64,000 nt of DNA from Lycocorax pyrrhopterus obiensis (taxonomy: Eukaryota > Chordata > Aves > Passeriformes > Paradisaeidae), in the NCBI GenBank assembly GCA_014706295.1, contig JACSVZ010000022.1:13782830-13846829 (forward strand), written 5' to 3'. Shown piece by piece: positions 1 through 13,092 of this stretch. A model generated the notes under the pieces. The model was not told the DNA's origin. It did no database searches and saw nothing but the letters and a program-made list of their open reading frames with translations. Positions within the stretch are counted from its first letter, which is position 1, and each line of letters starts with the position of its first letter. A program made the translations under genes and the position numbers.

Positions 1-267
1 ATTACAAGACAAGTATTCTCTCTGACTTGGGTGGTTCTTCCTCATAGTTACTTTCTATAATTTTGAATAATCTAGTGGTTTTCAATATGACTTGTTCATA
101 GTCTTTAGTTGCAAGTTTCATACCACAAAATACCATTATTAAAAGATATTCCAGTCCTTTGAACTTATTCATAACAGTCTCAATGGGTCAAAAAATAAGT
201 AATTAGCTGGTTTTGTATAGCTCATATTTTTATAACTGGTTTTCAACCTTACTGGTTTTCTCTGCAG

Positions 268-409
268 GAGCTGTGAAATCGAATACAGCTGAAGCATCAA
301 TCATTCCACACAGCAAGTCCTTCCAGCTCAACAAGCAGCAGCTTCAAACTTTGGGTGACCAACTTTGTCCTTCATGGGTTTGCTGCAAGGCAGAAACGTC
401 CAGCCCCAG
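268..409 (+). CDS. Candidate internal exon (142 bp), unrecognised
   Basis: A strong acceptor (pyrimidine-rich stretch ending in TTTTCTCTGCAG, AG at 266-267) and a near-consensus donor (CCCCAG then GTAGGT at 410) enclose a segment with one open frame. Reading from base 270 gives about 46 codons beginning AVKSNTAEASIIPHS and ending CCKAETSSP, with two bases left over at the donor. The other two frames contain stops. I do not recognise the peptide and see no domain. The next good + strand candidate, 6148-6205, starts with exactly one base needed to complete the codon, so the two are phase-compatible. It may be a coding exon, a non-coding RNA exon or a chance pseudo-exon. The splice signals are seen directly; the exon itself is inference. 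Confidence 0.3.
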
Positions 410-1929
410 GTAGGTCTGTCTGCACTCTGCCTGTTCCCAAAGCGAGGATTCGTGTCAGTGCCTGGAGGGAGCTGTGTGGAGGGGCTTCCTTGAACTCAGG
501 TGCTTCACAGTGCCAGAGGGCAGAGGCTCACACAACGTGTGAAATACCTCATCTCGTGTCTGCAAGTGCAGTGGTGGGGTGAGAAGCAGGAGATGGGTGT
601 CGAGTGGTGGGTGAAAGGACTGGGCAGCACATTTGAGTGGAATGGCTTGGTAGCTGCAGTGCTGTTATGGCTGGAAAGTAGGTTGAGATCTTGTTGCTTA
701 TCAGGGTTTTAAAACTTTGTTGGACAGTTTCTGACGGACTGGTATAAGACCGCAGTCTTTAATCTTATCTTTATCAAGCTCACAATGTTTTTGTGCATAG
801 CAGAACTGCGTGAACAGAAATGTACATCAAATATTGCTCAAGTAAAATGCATTTTCGGTACTTACACATTTGTAAACTTGTTAAAACTTTTAATGATGGC
901 ACACACAGAAGTGGTGTTTTGGGAATTAAATCTGTGGGCAAAGGGGATGAAGTATTGATAGCTCAGCAGAGCTTTCTGCATGCAGTGATTCGTTCTAGAA
1001 GGCCACTTTCCCGTGACAGGTCGTACGGCTCAGTACCTTTTGGTAGCAAAACCATTAAACTTTGCTTTTTCCTGGATGTTCTGTGGTTAAACAAATTATA
1101 GTTAAACTATTAATTATGGTAGCTATTTAAGTGTGACAAATTAAGTTGACTGTATGGCAAAGTCACTCAGTACCCTCGAGAAGCTCAGCCTTGATTTCAA
1201 GATATTGCTCTGAAAACAGAATATTTAACAACAAACTCCATCCCCTGCTTAAACTGTGAATAAACAAATCCCTGCTCCACACACCACAGGGCCTGCACTT
1301 CACCTCTGCCTCCTCTCTACTCTTCCACCTTCCCTGTTCTGCACCTTGATGACGGTTTTGTAAACCTTTCACACTAATGTCTTACAGCTATTTTAAAGGC
1401 ACAACCACAAGTTCTAATTTCAAAGGTTGGTGTAGTAAGAAGGTGACAACCACATGAAAATTACTGTTAATTAGAACAAAAATATAATTTTCACACGTAG
1501 ACAACACCAGATTTCCATCTCTTTTCTTAATAGAAATTCTGAAAATGTTGACAGGTCTTTTCTGAGTAGAGAGCAAAATTGGTAAAAATGGCAAAATGTA
1601 ATATTATTAAAGAAACTTTAAAAATTAGATTTATCTTCATGTTCTTCTAATCAGTTTTTTTAAATAGTCCTTTCACTTCTGCCTCATTTAAAGTGCAATA
1701 AAGCTGTTGAAGTAATTTGATTTTCAGCTGAAGACAGACAGAAGGCTCATACTTGGACAACAATGTATCATTCAGTAATAGTTACTGTAGTGAAAATGCT
1801 GATTATATAGAACTATCTACATACTAGAGTCAGAGGGAAAAGCAATCTTTTCATAAGTATGTAAAGAACTCATAAATAAAGAAGTCTGATATACAGCTAC
1901 AATTTAAGTCACATAACAAATCTGATTTC
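410..1929. other. Spacer without recognisable genes
   Basis: This stretch follows the candidate donor at 410. It holds only short frames of up to 93 codons with no recognisable content, and AT-rich sequence from about 1080 to 1900. No tRNA, microsatellite or recognisable repeat was seen. If the flanking exon candidates are real, this is intron. Confidence 0.5.
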
Positions 1930-2235
1930 TTTCTAGAAAGCATCTCATGCAACCATCCTGCTCAAAGCAGGGTCAATTTAGGTCACTCAGGACTGTGCCC
2001 ATCCAGAGATTCAATATCCAGGATGGAGACTCCACAATCCCTCTAGGGAAAAAAAGTTTTGTTATGTTTAAATGGAATTCCCTGCATTTCAGTTGGGCTC
2101 TTGTCCTCGGTGAGGTGAGGGTGACTGGCCAGTATTTCCTCTGATCCTTCTCCTTGTACTTCTCGCTTTCTTCCCATCCTCAGCAGTCTCCCCTGATCTC
2201 CAGAGTTCCGTGTCTTTTCTCCTTTGTGCCAGCAG
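1930..2235 (-). mobile_element. CR1 LINE 3' fragment, antisense, eroded
   Basis: Read on the minus strand, the segment follows the conserved 3' part of avian CR1 retrotransposons. It has an 'attgtggagtctccatcc' block (2041 down to about 2023), a 'gaccctgctttgagcag' block around 1970, and a degraded 'ggttggactagatgat'-like block near 1945. On the plus strand, 2065-2130 follows the 'cggaacttcctgtgtttcag...cttgtcctg' CR1 segment. The copy is strongly diverged, lacks the terminal 8-mer repeats and carries no intact reverse transcriptase frame. CR1 is the dominant LINE of birds and other reptiles, so this is a main clue to the host. Boundaries are approximate, and weaker similarity may reach about 2300. 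Confidence 0.75.
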
Positions 2236-5200
2236 CCAACTTCAGTTTGAGGTAATTTCTCCTGATCGATTAAAGCCCTCTGGCACTCTGGGTACTCACT
2301 GCCTGTAATCAGGCAGCGTCTTGATCTTCGCTTTGAAATCATGGGTTTGAATTTCAGGAAAATTCATTCTCTCCCTGAACAAGTTTGTCTTGTTTTAGTC
2401 TAAATTTGGATTTCTACATCAAAATCTGTTTTCTTTCCTCATCCTTTTGGGGGATGTTGTTCTGAACCCAGAACTGGGGAAATGTTCAGGCTGGTTGCCT
2501 TCAGCCAACCATTGTCATTACAAGTGTAATAATGATTCATCATCCCCCAGAAACCTCTAATACAAGCATCTGTCTGTTAATGAATCGTTAACTGAGTCAC
2601 AAAGATGTGGAACCTATTGTGGTTAGTTGAGTAATTAACTCCTTTGTTCACTGCCCAGCCCTCACTTAGTTTTTTTCATATCCCAAGTCTAAGAAATTCC
2701 TGCAAAGAAATGATCTCTCGGAGAATGAGTAGCCTGGTATGAGATGTTAGTGGGATGCAGTATTTGTTGAACCATACCTACGACTCACAGGAAAAGAAAA
2801 GAAATAATTGGAGAAACCACTTCCATAAAATAAAAGCAGGAAAGGACTGTTTGGAGGAATTGGTTGATAGGAACATACTTGGGGCAGTGAGAGTGAAGTG
2901 AGTGACCTATTCTTTTCCAGTGTGTGATATGGATTACAGCAATACAAAGTAATACCATCATCTCTTCATAGACAGTGTTTAGGACCCTTCCTCAATCCCC
3001 TGTAAGAGCAGAGGTTTGGGGGTTTTGGTAACAATGGGGTAGAATCCTTTATCATGTTTTCAACAGAATACCCAGAAATGGGTGTGAGGGGGCAGGAGAC
3101 TGTGATGCTGGGCATGAAAACAATCAAACACAAAGTGTGTGACCCTCTCTGAATGACCAAGGCTGTGTGCATGGCAGGGGAGCTGTCTGGCAGAGGAATC
3201 CCGACGGCTGGAACCACATAATGACACGTTCCCCGATCCTGTTGGGGGGGAAGCTGTAGAGCTGCAGGGTGGGTGAAGCTCTGCTGGCCCACGCTGCTGG
3301 CCCAGCCGCTGGTGCTTGTGCTGCTGTCATTCACAGGAGGGGCAGTTTGATTCACATGGCACTTTCTGCTTGTACATTCAACAGAGCTGTCATGGGGCCA
3401 GGTCTGGAGATTACCCGTGCACACTTCACCTTTTAGAAAACCTCTCTCTACCACCACAGCATGACATCCATAACTGCAATCTTATTCAAAATGCTGCATT
3501 GATTAAGTTCTGTTGGATAAACTGCTGTTAAACTGAATTTACCTAAATTTGTGAAATAAGTTATTTCAATCTGATATACATTACTTACTTCCTCATCCAT
3601 GCAGTTTCATTGAAGAACAGTGGATCAAATTCTCTTCTTAGAGAAGCAGTAGCAAATTAGAATAACTCCGTTTAAAGCTTAGGAATAAATAAATTTAACA
3701 TAAATAAATCCTTAGGCCAGAAATACATCTCTGAAAACTGAGCTCATTCTTTCTTTCCCTTGTTCAAAGTAAAATTAAGCAAATGGTTGAATGCCTTTCT
3801 AAATCAGGGGAGAAGATTGAAGTCTGATCCATTTAAGCTACTTCCTTAAGCTGGGGTAGAAGTGGAACACAGCTTCTTTTTCAAACTGATAACTCTATTA
3901 GAAAAGGGAACAAAAGCTTTTTCTTCTTTCTTTTTCTTTCTTAATTCACTGTAGACATTTCCACGTAATATATTTTTAGCATAGGTATATGTACAGCAGG
4001 GAATGTTTGTGTCTGTGTTATCCTGCTCAGTAAGAACGGGCTTTTATTCCTAACAGTGAATTATTCTTGAGGGAACCTAACATCTTCTAGGAAACCTGAC
4101 TGGCAAAAGCAATAAGTAGTAATAAAACAGAAGGAATCTTCGTAATCTCAAGATTAATGGATAAAATGTTTATGCTGAGGGGTCTCTTCATCAACAAACT
4201 GCTGTTTGCACCTATTTGCATTTTAATGGTTACCCTAGTTCTGAAGTTAAAATTACAGACTTTTCCCAGCTGCTCTTTAAATGCTACATTATAATTTTGA
4301 GGAAGCATCATACGTAATTATATTTAATAGACACAGAATTGATTGAAACACTTAACAAAAACAAAAAGCCCAGACCTAATTTTGTAAACATGTTATTGTA
4401 CAGTAACCCCCAATGAGTTTGTTCTTAAATCTCCTAATTAATTTTTAATTAAAAAGCTCAAAGATGCTATTATACTTCTTGTTGTAAATGGCAGCCTTAT
4501 GTAAGCATAAACGACTTAGCTGCTCAGACAAATATCTCCCATTAAAATCCATGTTAATGAGAACTCCTGAACACAGTATTTCAGAGATTTAAACAGTGGC
4601 AGCACTAAAATAGTCTGAATATCACATAGGGGGTTGTTGTTTTTCATTCCTCCTTTCTTTTTTGTTTTGTGCAGAACACAGTAGGTTTGCAGTGAGAAGC
4701 TCTCCAAATTTCCACTCAGGTGCATCAATCTCCTCCATTGCTATTACCAGACTATTCATAGCATTACCTAATAACTTATAGAGATGGTCCAACTCACCTC
4801 TACTTATGTGAGGGCAAATGGGCCCAAATTACCCCGCTTTGGTGCAGACTTGCTGCATTAAATAGGTGAGCATTCCCTTTCTTAATGAAAGAGTGACCTA
4901 CTGAGGAAAAACAACCACGAGCCAAATTTCCAACCTACATAGAAAAGCCATCCAGCTTTCCATGATTTTTGTCCATCTTCTGGTTAGAAGCAGCCAGAGG
5001 ATCTAAGGCAGAAGCTGAACACAGCGTGTTGCTGTGGGGATGGGCTGATGTCACCAATCGAGGATTATTAATAGCAGAAAAACAGCAAGTGCTCCTTTCA
5101 GAGAAGCATCTTTAATAGCAGGGGAAAAACACTTGAGACAAAATCTCATTTGCTATGTTTTTCTTACATTTTTAACCAAGAAGGGATGGGAGGTGGAAAT

Positions 5201-6147
5201 GCAGTGATTTCTATGGTTTAATTATCTGTCTTCTCTATGGTTATTAACGCTGCAAGGAGAAGCAGCAGAATTTAGAAGGCTGGAAGTTGTAAGCTCAGTT
5301 TTGCAAAGCTGCAGTTTTCATTTTCAAATATGCAAAGTTTTGTGGTTAGGGTGAAGGATTAAAAATAGTGATGTTTCCTTTTAAAACAAACTCACAGTAC
5401 TTTCCCTCTCACAACTTTATCAAGTTCTTGATATTTTAGAAATGGAAGTTGGTACAAAAATCACTCAGGCTATTTAGACCTGTATTTTTTTAACCATGCC
5501 GGGAATAAATGACAATACATCACTTCAAACCAAGGCTTCCCCTGAAGAGAGGTTGACTGTGAGAGTATATAGCTCATCACACCCCAGAGTAAATTTGTCC
5601 TCTCTTTTTCATAAGTTGCTGCAACAAATGCAAGAAAAGCTGCAGCAACAAACTGTGTGCAGGAGCTTGAATATGTTTGGTGTATTCATAAAACAAAATT
5701 CAGTTACATAAGACAATTGAAATTTTTATCACTTCTTATTTTATCCTGAGCTTCTACAGTTCTGGAGATTTGTAATTCTCTTCCTTAACAGACCTCAGGC
5801 AAAACTTTTTCCATCAGCAGAGAGGTGCAACAGGAGTCTCACAAATGCCATGGTTTGTGCTTTCCAAAGGCAGTGAAATCCTTGTTTGCCTTAGAACTTC
5901 AGTATTATTTAAATACATTTTCTCTTAGTTCTGCTCTTCCCAGTCCACAGACAGCTCTGAAGAAAACAAGGGGGATCTGAGTGGTGTGTTTCGTTTTAAC
6001 CGTTTCTGGAGATTTTCTCTGATTTCTCCCAAAAGACAGACTTCAGTCATTTTTTAAGAAAACCCTCGTATTCCATGGCAAGCCAGCTCCAAAGGCTTGT
6101 GTACCATCATGTTTTAGATGGTCTCACCTCTTCGTTGTTGTTTGCAG
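2236..6147. other. Spacer, AT-rich, no recognisable genes
   Basis: Nothing was recognised apart from unremarkable short frames. The largest, 163 codons on the minus strand at 2966-3457, has no recognisable domain. Sequence between 3550 and 4520 is notably AT-rich. A 16-base word at 5060-5075 recurs at 6627-6642 (see findings). No RNA gene or intact repeat is visible. Confidence 0.5.
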
Positions 6148-6205
6148 GAGAGAGGTTGAAGTGCCCAAGGGAAAGCTCTTGTACCAAAGCCTTTTGCTAA
6201 CCTGG
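6148..6205 (+). CDS. Candidate internal exon (58 bp), phase-matched to 268-409
   Basis: A pyrimidine/G-rich acceptor (TTCGTTGTTGTTTGCAG, AG at 6146-6147) and a donor (CCTGG then GTGAGA at 6206) enclose 58 bases. After the first base, which would complete a codon carried from 268-409, the frame is open for 19 codons (REVEVPKGKLLYQSLLLTW) and ends on a codon boundary. The other frames contain stops. The phase match is suggestive but has about a one-in-three chance of arising at random. The peptide is not recognised. It could equally be part of a non-coding transcript. Confidence 0.25.
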
Positions 6206-9200
6206 GTGAGAAAGTTCATCCCATCTTCCCATCAGAGAGGCCAGAAGGTGCTGGTGAAAATCACAGCACGGGAGCAGCCAAAAGACTTGGAATGCTGTGT
6301 ATTCACTTGAGTATCTCCTCTTTGCCAGGGCTTAGAGTCTCCCACAAGAACACCAGCTGTGCAACTTGTCCACCCAGCTGATAGCACTTCAAATCTGCTT
6401 AGCTTCAGAAATTACTTGCCTGTGTAATCTAATTTTACCCAATGTTCTGTTTAGAAATAAGTCCATTTACCACTCACAGATTGTTAGTTTCCTGATTTAA
6501 TAGTGAAATGTTGAAGAAAAAGCAGTGTTTCTCCCTCATAACTCATGCTTTCATCCCACTTGTTCATACTCCAGTAATTGAAATTACAGTTTTATAATTG
6601 TGCAGACATTGATGATTTTGCAAATGGAGGATTATTAATAGCTTAAAAACAAGAAGGACCTCTTCTCAAAATGTTACTCCAGCAAAAAAGAACTAGAAAA
6701 ATATGCTTGATTATTTCTTCACTTTTTTGTGCATTCTTCACATTTTAATTAGGCAGAAAAAGTAGATAAGATTTTCTTTCATCAGCATGAATATTAGTGA
6801 ATCATAGCAGAAAAGAAACTTATGAAATATATTACAAGTCACAAACTTAGAGTTTTTAAAATTCTATGGACTTTAGGTTCAAAAAAAACTCTTGCAAAAA
6901 GAAGTACAAATTGGACCCAAAACTTCATTGGTGCTTCAATATAAATTGTTGGGGATGGTTGTACATTTAAGTGTATCTGTATTAAGAAGGTTGTGTACCT
7001 GATACAGAGAGAAATGAAATCTTTGGCCTCAGTAATTTCATTATTAGGAATGCAATTTTACTTCCCCTTTGTACTCAGGGTGGTTTTATCTTAGTTTTGT
7101 ATGTGTATATTTAGCGAAAGCTTTAAAAAAACCAGCCGTGCTATGAGCATCTCATTGCTAAGCAACAACGTATTCTTCCCTCCCACGTACCTTCTTGCTG
7201 TTCTCTGAAAAATAAGGATAACAAATGTGTGAAAAGTAGGGTGCTTTCCTCCTTGTGCAGTAATGCAGCAAGAGGCTCAGCACCGAGCAGTTCCGGTCAC
7301 TTATTCCTGAGACAAACTCTTGCTGCCATCTGCTTACTGGCTGAAGTAGTAATGGCCTGCATCCCGCTGCTGCATTCCCAAAAATTCCTACTGAGATCCC
7401 TGCTTGGCAGAAATCCTGCCACACAGAACGTTCTGGTAGCTTCTATGCTGCTGGCCATGAAGGGATTGGGATGCTTTGAGATGACCTAAAGGCACGGGGT
7501 CTGCAGGACAGGCAGTGGGCCCCACTGCAGGGGCAGAAGGGAGGCTTGTGGTGGGTTCTTAGGGCATTGATATAACCCTGTGTATTATTTAGGGCTCTCC
7601 TTGGGGAGTGTCACCGTAAGCTCTGTTGTTTTCGTGTTGATAAGACAATAACATTGTGGAGGGGGGAGAATAGTACTTTGACAGATAACTGCACTTCTGG
7701 AAAATGTTTGCCAAACCATCTGTTGTTTCAGTATCAACCTGGACTTCAAGCAGTTTTAAAACTCTGCAGTTCAACAGCCTTAAATGTGGGGGTTTTTTGT
7801 TTTCTGTGGTGCTGCTCTATTGTCTCAGTGCTTTTATGAGTGCCTTTGAAAGCTACCGGTGTATTCCATGAATTATAATTTCACTTTGTAACACCAGTGT
7901 TGTCTGAACACCTCTGAAACGGCTGCAGCAAGGTCACTTTGTAGAACTAAATGCTGGCTAAGTGTTAAATATGATCATGCAGTTGTAGAACAGATTGAAC
8001 TAGAAATGCTCCCTGGCTTACAGTTCGTGCCTGGACTCCTCTGTACATCAGCAGCAAAGCTGTAGCAGTCGTAGTCAAGGGTCTCACAGCAAACAACAAG
8101 GAATCCAAACAGCCCCTGTTTGGTGACCGTCTCTTTCAGCGTACTTAGGGTGCAGATTGACCTAACACTTTACCAAGAGTCTCCTGTGTTAAGTGTGACT
8201 ACTCCAATTTTCAGCAGACAAAGGCTGTCTTAGTCCCCCCTTTATGACAAAGCTATGTAAAGGCTTTTTAGTTACATTTATCAGAATGAATTCTGCTTAC
8301 CTGTGTGAGAAAGCTGTGAAATGAGCTCAGGTGTGAACAAAATATTGCACACTAAGCCTTGCTGTGGATGTCCTTCAAGGAGGAGAGCCTTTAGGCTGTT
8401 AATTAGTGTAGTGGGGGATGGCTATCCCAGACCTCTGTTCCTGTTTAAATTAGTTTATATAACCTTAGTGTGCAGTGCAACAGACCATTTAAAAGACTTT
8501 GGTGCTCCCAAGGATGGCAGCAGAACCACTCTGCAGGTGAAGTTACATTATAGAGGATTACCATTCCAATATTACCAATATTGCCACTGGAACATGCAAT
8601 ATAGAAGTCAGTGCGCAAAACAGGGATCTTTTCATGCACTGGTTTCAGATCAGACTGATAAATTACTGAACACTTGAATATGTGTGGAAATATTGCAAAC
8701 CCCACACTGTCCTCTTGTCCAGTTTCCATGGAGGGTGAGGAGCAGGCAGGCAGTGAAGGAATAGAGAGTCATAGCTCCACCTAAAGTGCCAGGTAACAAC
8801 TGAGCACGGAGTGGAAGTGGCTTGCAGAGCAAAAGATACAAAATTCCCTTCCCCTGGAGCAAGGGAGAAGCAGCAGTGACAGTATTGATCTCCTGTTCAG
8901 AATTTATTCCCCCGTTGTTTCTTCAGTGCAACAACACGATGCACTTTAATCAGAGCAAATAGTTAATATTCTGTTTAACCTACAGCAAAGCAAAAAAAAA
9001 AAGCCATGTGCCAATGAGGATACAGTCCATTTACCCAAAAGTCTTCTATCCACACTCTTCTCATTCATTTTTAATGACCATTTTATGTTTTCACCTTATT
9101 TCTTCTTCCTGTATCATTATATACACAAGGGGGAAGAATGAACAAAGTTAAATTGTTTCTTGGGTTTTACTGAGCTGCCTGGTGGGTAGATAAAAATAGC

Positions 9201-12200
9201 AAGTGCCAGTGGCAAAGTCTCCTGAAAAGTGCTAGCACATTGTGAAAGTGCTAACACGTTGTGCTATTGAATCAGCACTGAGAAATCAGATTTTCCTCAC
9301 AACGCTTTCTTTAAACTTAAGGTGACCTTTAGGAATGCATTTGCATCAATGTAGAAAACCTTATTACTCCGTCGTATCGAAGACTAAGCCATCCTGAAAA
9401 GAGTTCAGCTGTGGGTCCTGGAAATTCCCTTCATTTTCTCCTAGGCTTGATAGGACGTTATTGATTCTGGTACCAGAATAAAGAAGCCCCAAACACCCAG
9501 AGCTGAGAGGTTTTGTCTTTGGGAAGATGTTATCATACAGTAATTTATACTTCAGTACTGCAGAAAGTTTCTATTTATGAAAGACTCCATTGTATCATTT
9601 CTGAAAACCATTTCTACAGACTCGATAATCCCAGCTGTTTTCCTGAAATTCCACAGAGCCCGAGGTTATCTACAACACAGACACTGATGCAATTTTTAAG
9701 CAGGGTTTAGGGCAGCAGAGCTGGCTGGGATATGGCTGTGGTCTCGCATATTGATTATGTAGAAAAATTTTGCCTTATGGGGTCAAATTCTTAAGCTCTT
9801 ACTTGTGGATCAAATAAAGAGAGATTGAGAGCTGCTGTGCCACTTATTGATTTTGAAGTAAGCAAGAATTGCTCAGAACTTCTTACAGTCAGGCCTGAAT
9901 TGATCAAAGTTCATATGGGTTGAAAGTTATGACTTGTTAAGTTACTTAAATTATTTTAATCTTAAATTATTTTACACTTAACCCTAATCCAAATCTTAGT
10001 GAACTCGATAAAAATATTATCTTATGCTTCTATAACTTGGACTGAAGGTTTATTTTAGCAGGTTAGACACACAAAGGTCATGACCAGTAGAATTGGACAA
10101 ATACTTAGAAACTTGGTGCTAAAAATTTGAGTACTGAGTCAAACAAAATATCAAAGAATGAAATATTCACAGCAAGATAGAAGAGGCCCAGACAGGCAAT
10201 GACTTTGAAAACAGTGAGGCTTAAGTAGCTGCTTAAATGTGGAATTTAAAGGAGCCAGAAACAAGCTGAAAAAGTGCATTTTCTAATGCATTGTTACTAG
10301 CTTGTCTGTGATCTCTGTAGACCGAGGGCAGGAGGAATGTGATTTTCAAAAGGCCAAGACAGGTTTTCAGCACAGCAGGGAACGCTTCAATCCCTGTTGT
10401 TGCCCAGGATCTCCACTGCAATGCACGTGTGCTTGCAGTATATGGGAAGAAGCACAATAGCATCAAAGATTAGCATAGAAACAGCTACAGCGAGCTGGAA
10501 TAAAATTTTCTCCAACTTTTATGAGACTCTTCATAAAATATTCCATTACTCAGACTTTTTATTAGTATATTTTGGGTTAATACACAGAGCAAGACTGTTC
10601 CTGAAAATTCACTGTGGGAGCTGTATATGCAACAGTTACTGATTTTATCTCAGGCTGATGTATTAGTTGAAATAACCAAATAATAGTTACAGAAGTTTAA
10701 AGCAGATGGCACCACCATTTCATCTAATCTGTGGCTAAGAGCCACTGCATTTTTCATTCTTATTTAGAATGAAATAATACCATTACTGACTTGAAAAAAA
10801 TATTGATGTCAACAAATCATTATTCTTCTTTATCAAGGCATTCATTTTACACTGATCAGGGCCTCTTGCTTGACCTTGATTGTATTCTCTCCTTTTTCTA
10901 TTTTTTTTTTTAGTTTAGTTCCAATATTAAAAAATTACTATAATGCAAATCTGTTAGTATTTTTCAGTATCTATCATTTATTCACGAAATGGCAGAGATA
11001 TTTAACAGGTACTTAGCATCTATCACTGAAAAGTAAAAGGTTGCTTATAAATAAGAGTGAAAGGTTTTCTGAAGACAGAGGAGGTATGAATTTTCTGATG
11101 ATCAGAGCAGCTGATGAATGATTCATTATCCCTCCCTTTTCCAGGAACCAAACTCATGAGCAGTGGCCACTGTAATTGTGGACAGCAGGTGTCACGTTAT
11201 TAGGTTATTAATTTGATTATCCAGTGTCATGCCACATTCTATCACAGCAGCTCTTTGTGTGGCCCGGCTAAATGGGGAGTTTGAAGTGTTGGGACGTGGT
11301 GCAGCACAACAGGGACACAGATCAAACCCCAGCACTTCAGGGGATCAGTTGCTCCACGCTCTGTGCGCTGCAGCCACTCCCTGGAACGACACCGGTGGCA
11401 CAGGAGTGGGAAGGAGAGAGCTGCCCTCGGCATCTCCATTAAACCCAGGTGCTTCAGCACATCCCTAATTAAAGGCACCATGCCTTGAGTTCCAGGTGGC
11501 AAAGCACAAGATTCAGACAACACCCTCTGGAGAGAGTCTGAAGGAGCAATACAGAGGTGTGAGGTGCGAGTCTCGATAATTTCACGGGCCATTTTCTAAT
11601 TAGCTCATCCCTGGGAGGTTAACTTGCGAGGCTGATGGGAAACCAGCCAAAGAATAATGGAGTCTGCAGCACCACAAGTGTTGCTTGCCTGACCTTACAT
11701 GGATTTTGTGCTCCTGAAGAAGTACAGCCTGCCAGTTGCAGAAGGATGTCTTTGCCTGCTCCCCTGGATTGATCAGGAACTGCTGCTCCAGACACAGCAG
11801 CTGAGCAGGGATGTTGTGCAAGTAGGTGCTGTTAAAGAAGAGGCATAAACAAAACAAAGCCCTAGTTCATGATCTAGTAGGGGAGGCAGAGAAGATCTCA
11901 GGAAGTTGCTTGGCTCTGTTCTCACAATCAAAATGAAGCCATCATCAATTAGCACAGATTTAGAATCAGTGACAGGACTATAATAATCACACCCAAGCAA
12001 AACATAACTGAGGAGCGGGGTTTAGCTTATGCAAGGGTATAGAACCAATAGGAATTGGAATGACACTGCCACAAATGTAGTTACCTCTAACTTAGTGCAG
12101 GCATTCCAGTGGCAGACCAGATATGTGTAAATCCCAGAACGTGGTGTGCTGCAAGTAGGAATTTCACCCACAACTCATACATTTAATGTAGGGGGGGTTC

Positions 12201-13063
12201 TATTCTTTCTTTTGAACACTAAGGAAATAATGCCTTATTTCTACCTTATGCAGAAATCTTTCAGATTTGAGTGAGAAAATAAAGGCTTGGAAAATTGCAA
12301 AAGTTGTGAGAAAAGTTTATTCATGCTAAGTTTATTGTCATGGGGGAAAGGAGACTTTATTAAAGATTTAAATTTAATAAAGTAATAACTCAAGGAAGAA
12401 ATAAAAATTTTTATAAAGCTGATCCAGAAGAGCCTAACAATAAGAGGACTTAATCTGAAGGCTTACAAAATCAGGAGTCAAATACAAACTCTGCAGAGCA
12501 GGTTCATGTAGCAAGTAATGAGCCTGCACCCCTGCGTAACAATGTGAGAGAATATAGTCAAGAAGCTGAAAGAATTAGATGAGATTCTTGACACCAGGGA
12601 TTAAGGGTTGTGGCATAAAAATAAGGAAAGGATCTGATTCAGTGAACACATGATGTATCTTGAGCCGATGACTTTCTGTTCTTAAGATTTTATTTGGTTT
12701 TTAGCACTTTCTGTCTTGGAGGCACAACACAACTGTGGCTTGTGACCAGGCTTAGCCTGCTGCGTCTTCTGCTGTCAGTCAGTCCATTTTCCTGATTGTC
12801 TGGGGCTGAGTTCACAACTCTGCATCATGAGATTTCTTATTCTTTCAAAGTTACCATTTGGGGAACTGTCTCTCAGTCTGAGCACACTGGATGACATTTT
12901 CATTGCGTCCAGATCCTGTAGGAGCGAGGCATCAGAGTTTCATTTGCAAAGGAAGGTGCTGACAGCCAGAGATTTCTAGTTTAAATTTTTCCACACTGAA
13001 AGTGGTTATTGTGCTACATATTGCTTGAGCAGCCCAGGTCCCACTGACTGTCCATTTCCCTCC
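6206..13063. other. Spacer, mostly intergenic or intronic
   Basis: AT-rich spacer with scattered short frames and no recognisable gene. Minor structures are a 19-base imperfect tandem at about 9228-9265 (GTGCTAGCACATTGTG-like units) and a possible 14-nt micro-exon on the minus strand at 7191-7204, between TTTTTCAG and GTACGT. A good acceptor near 11146 lacks a convincing donor. No RNA genes were seen. Confidence 0.45.
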
Positions 13064-13092
13064 TTGCATTTTTCATTGCATTTTTCATTGCA
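13064..13092. repeat. Short tandem repeat, 12-bp unit
   Basis: The 12-base unit TTGCATTTTTCA occurs twice head to tail at 13064-13075 and 13076-13087, followed by the first five bases of a third copy. It is a small perfect duplication, probably from replication slippage. No further meaning can be supported. Confidence 0.85.

Noticed and set aside
2966..3457. 163-codon minus-strand frame
   Set aside because: Compositionally biased (Pro/Ser/Thr) with no known domain; no splice support.
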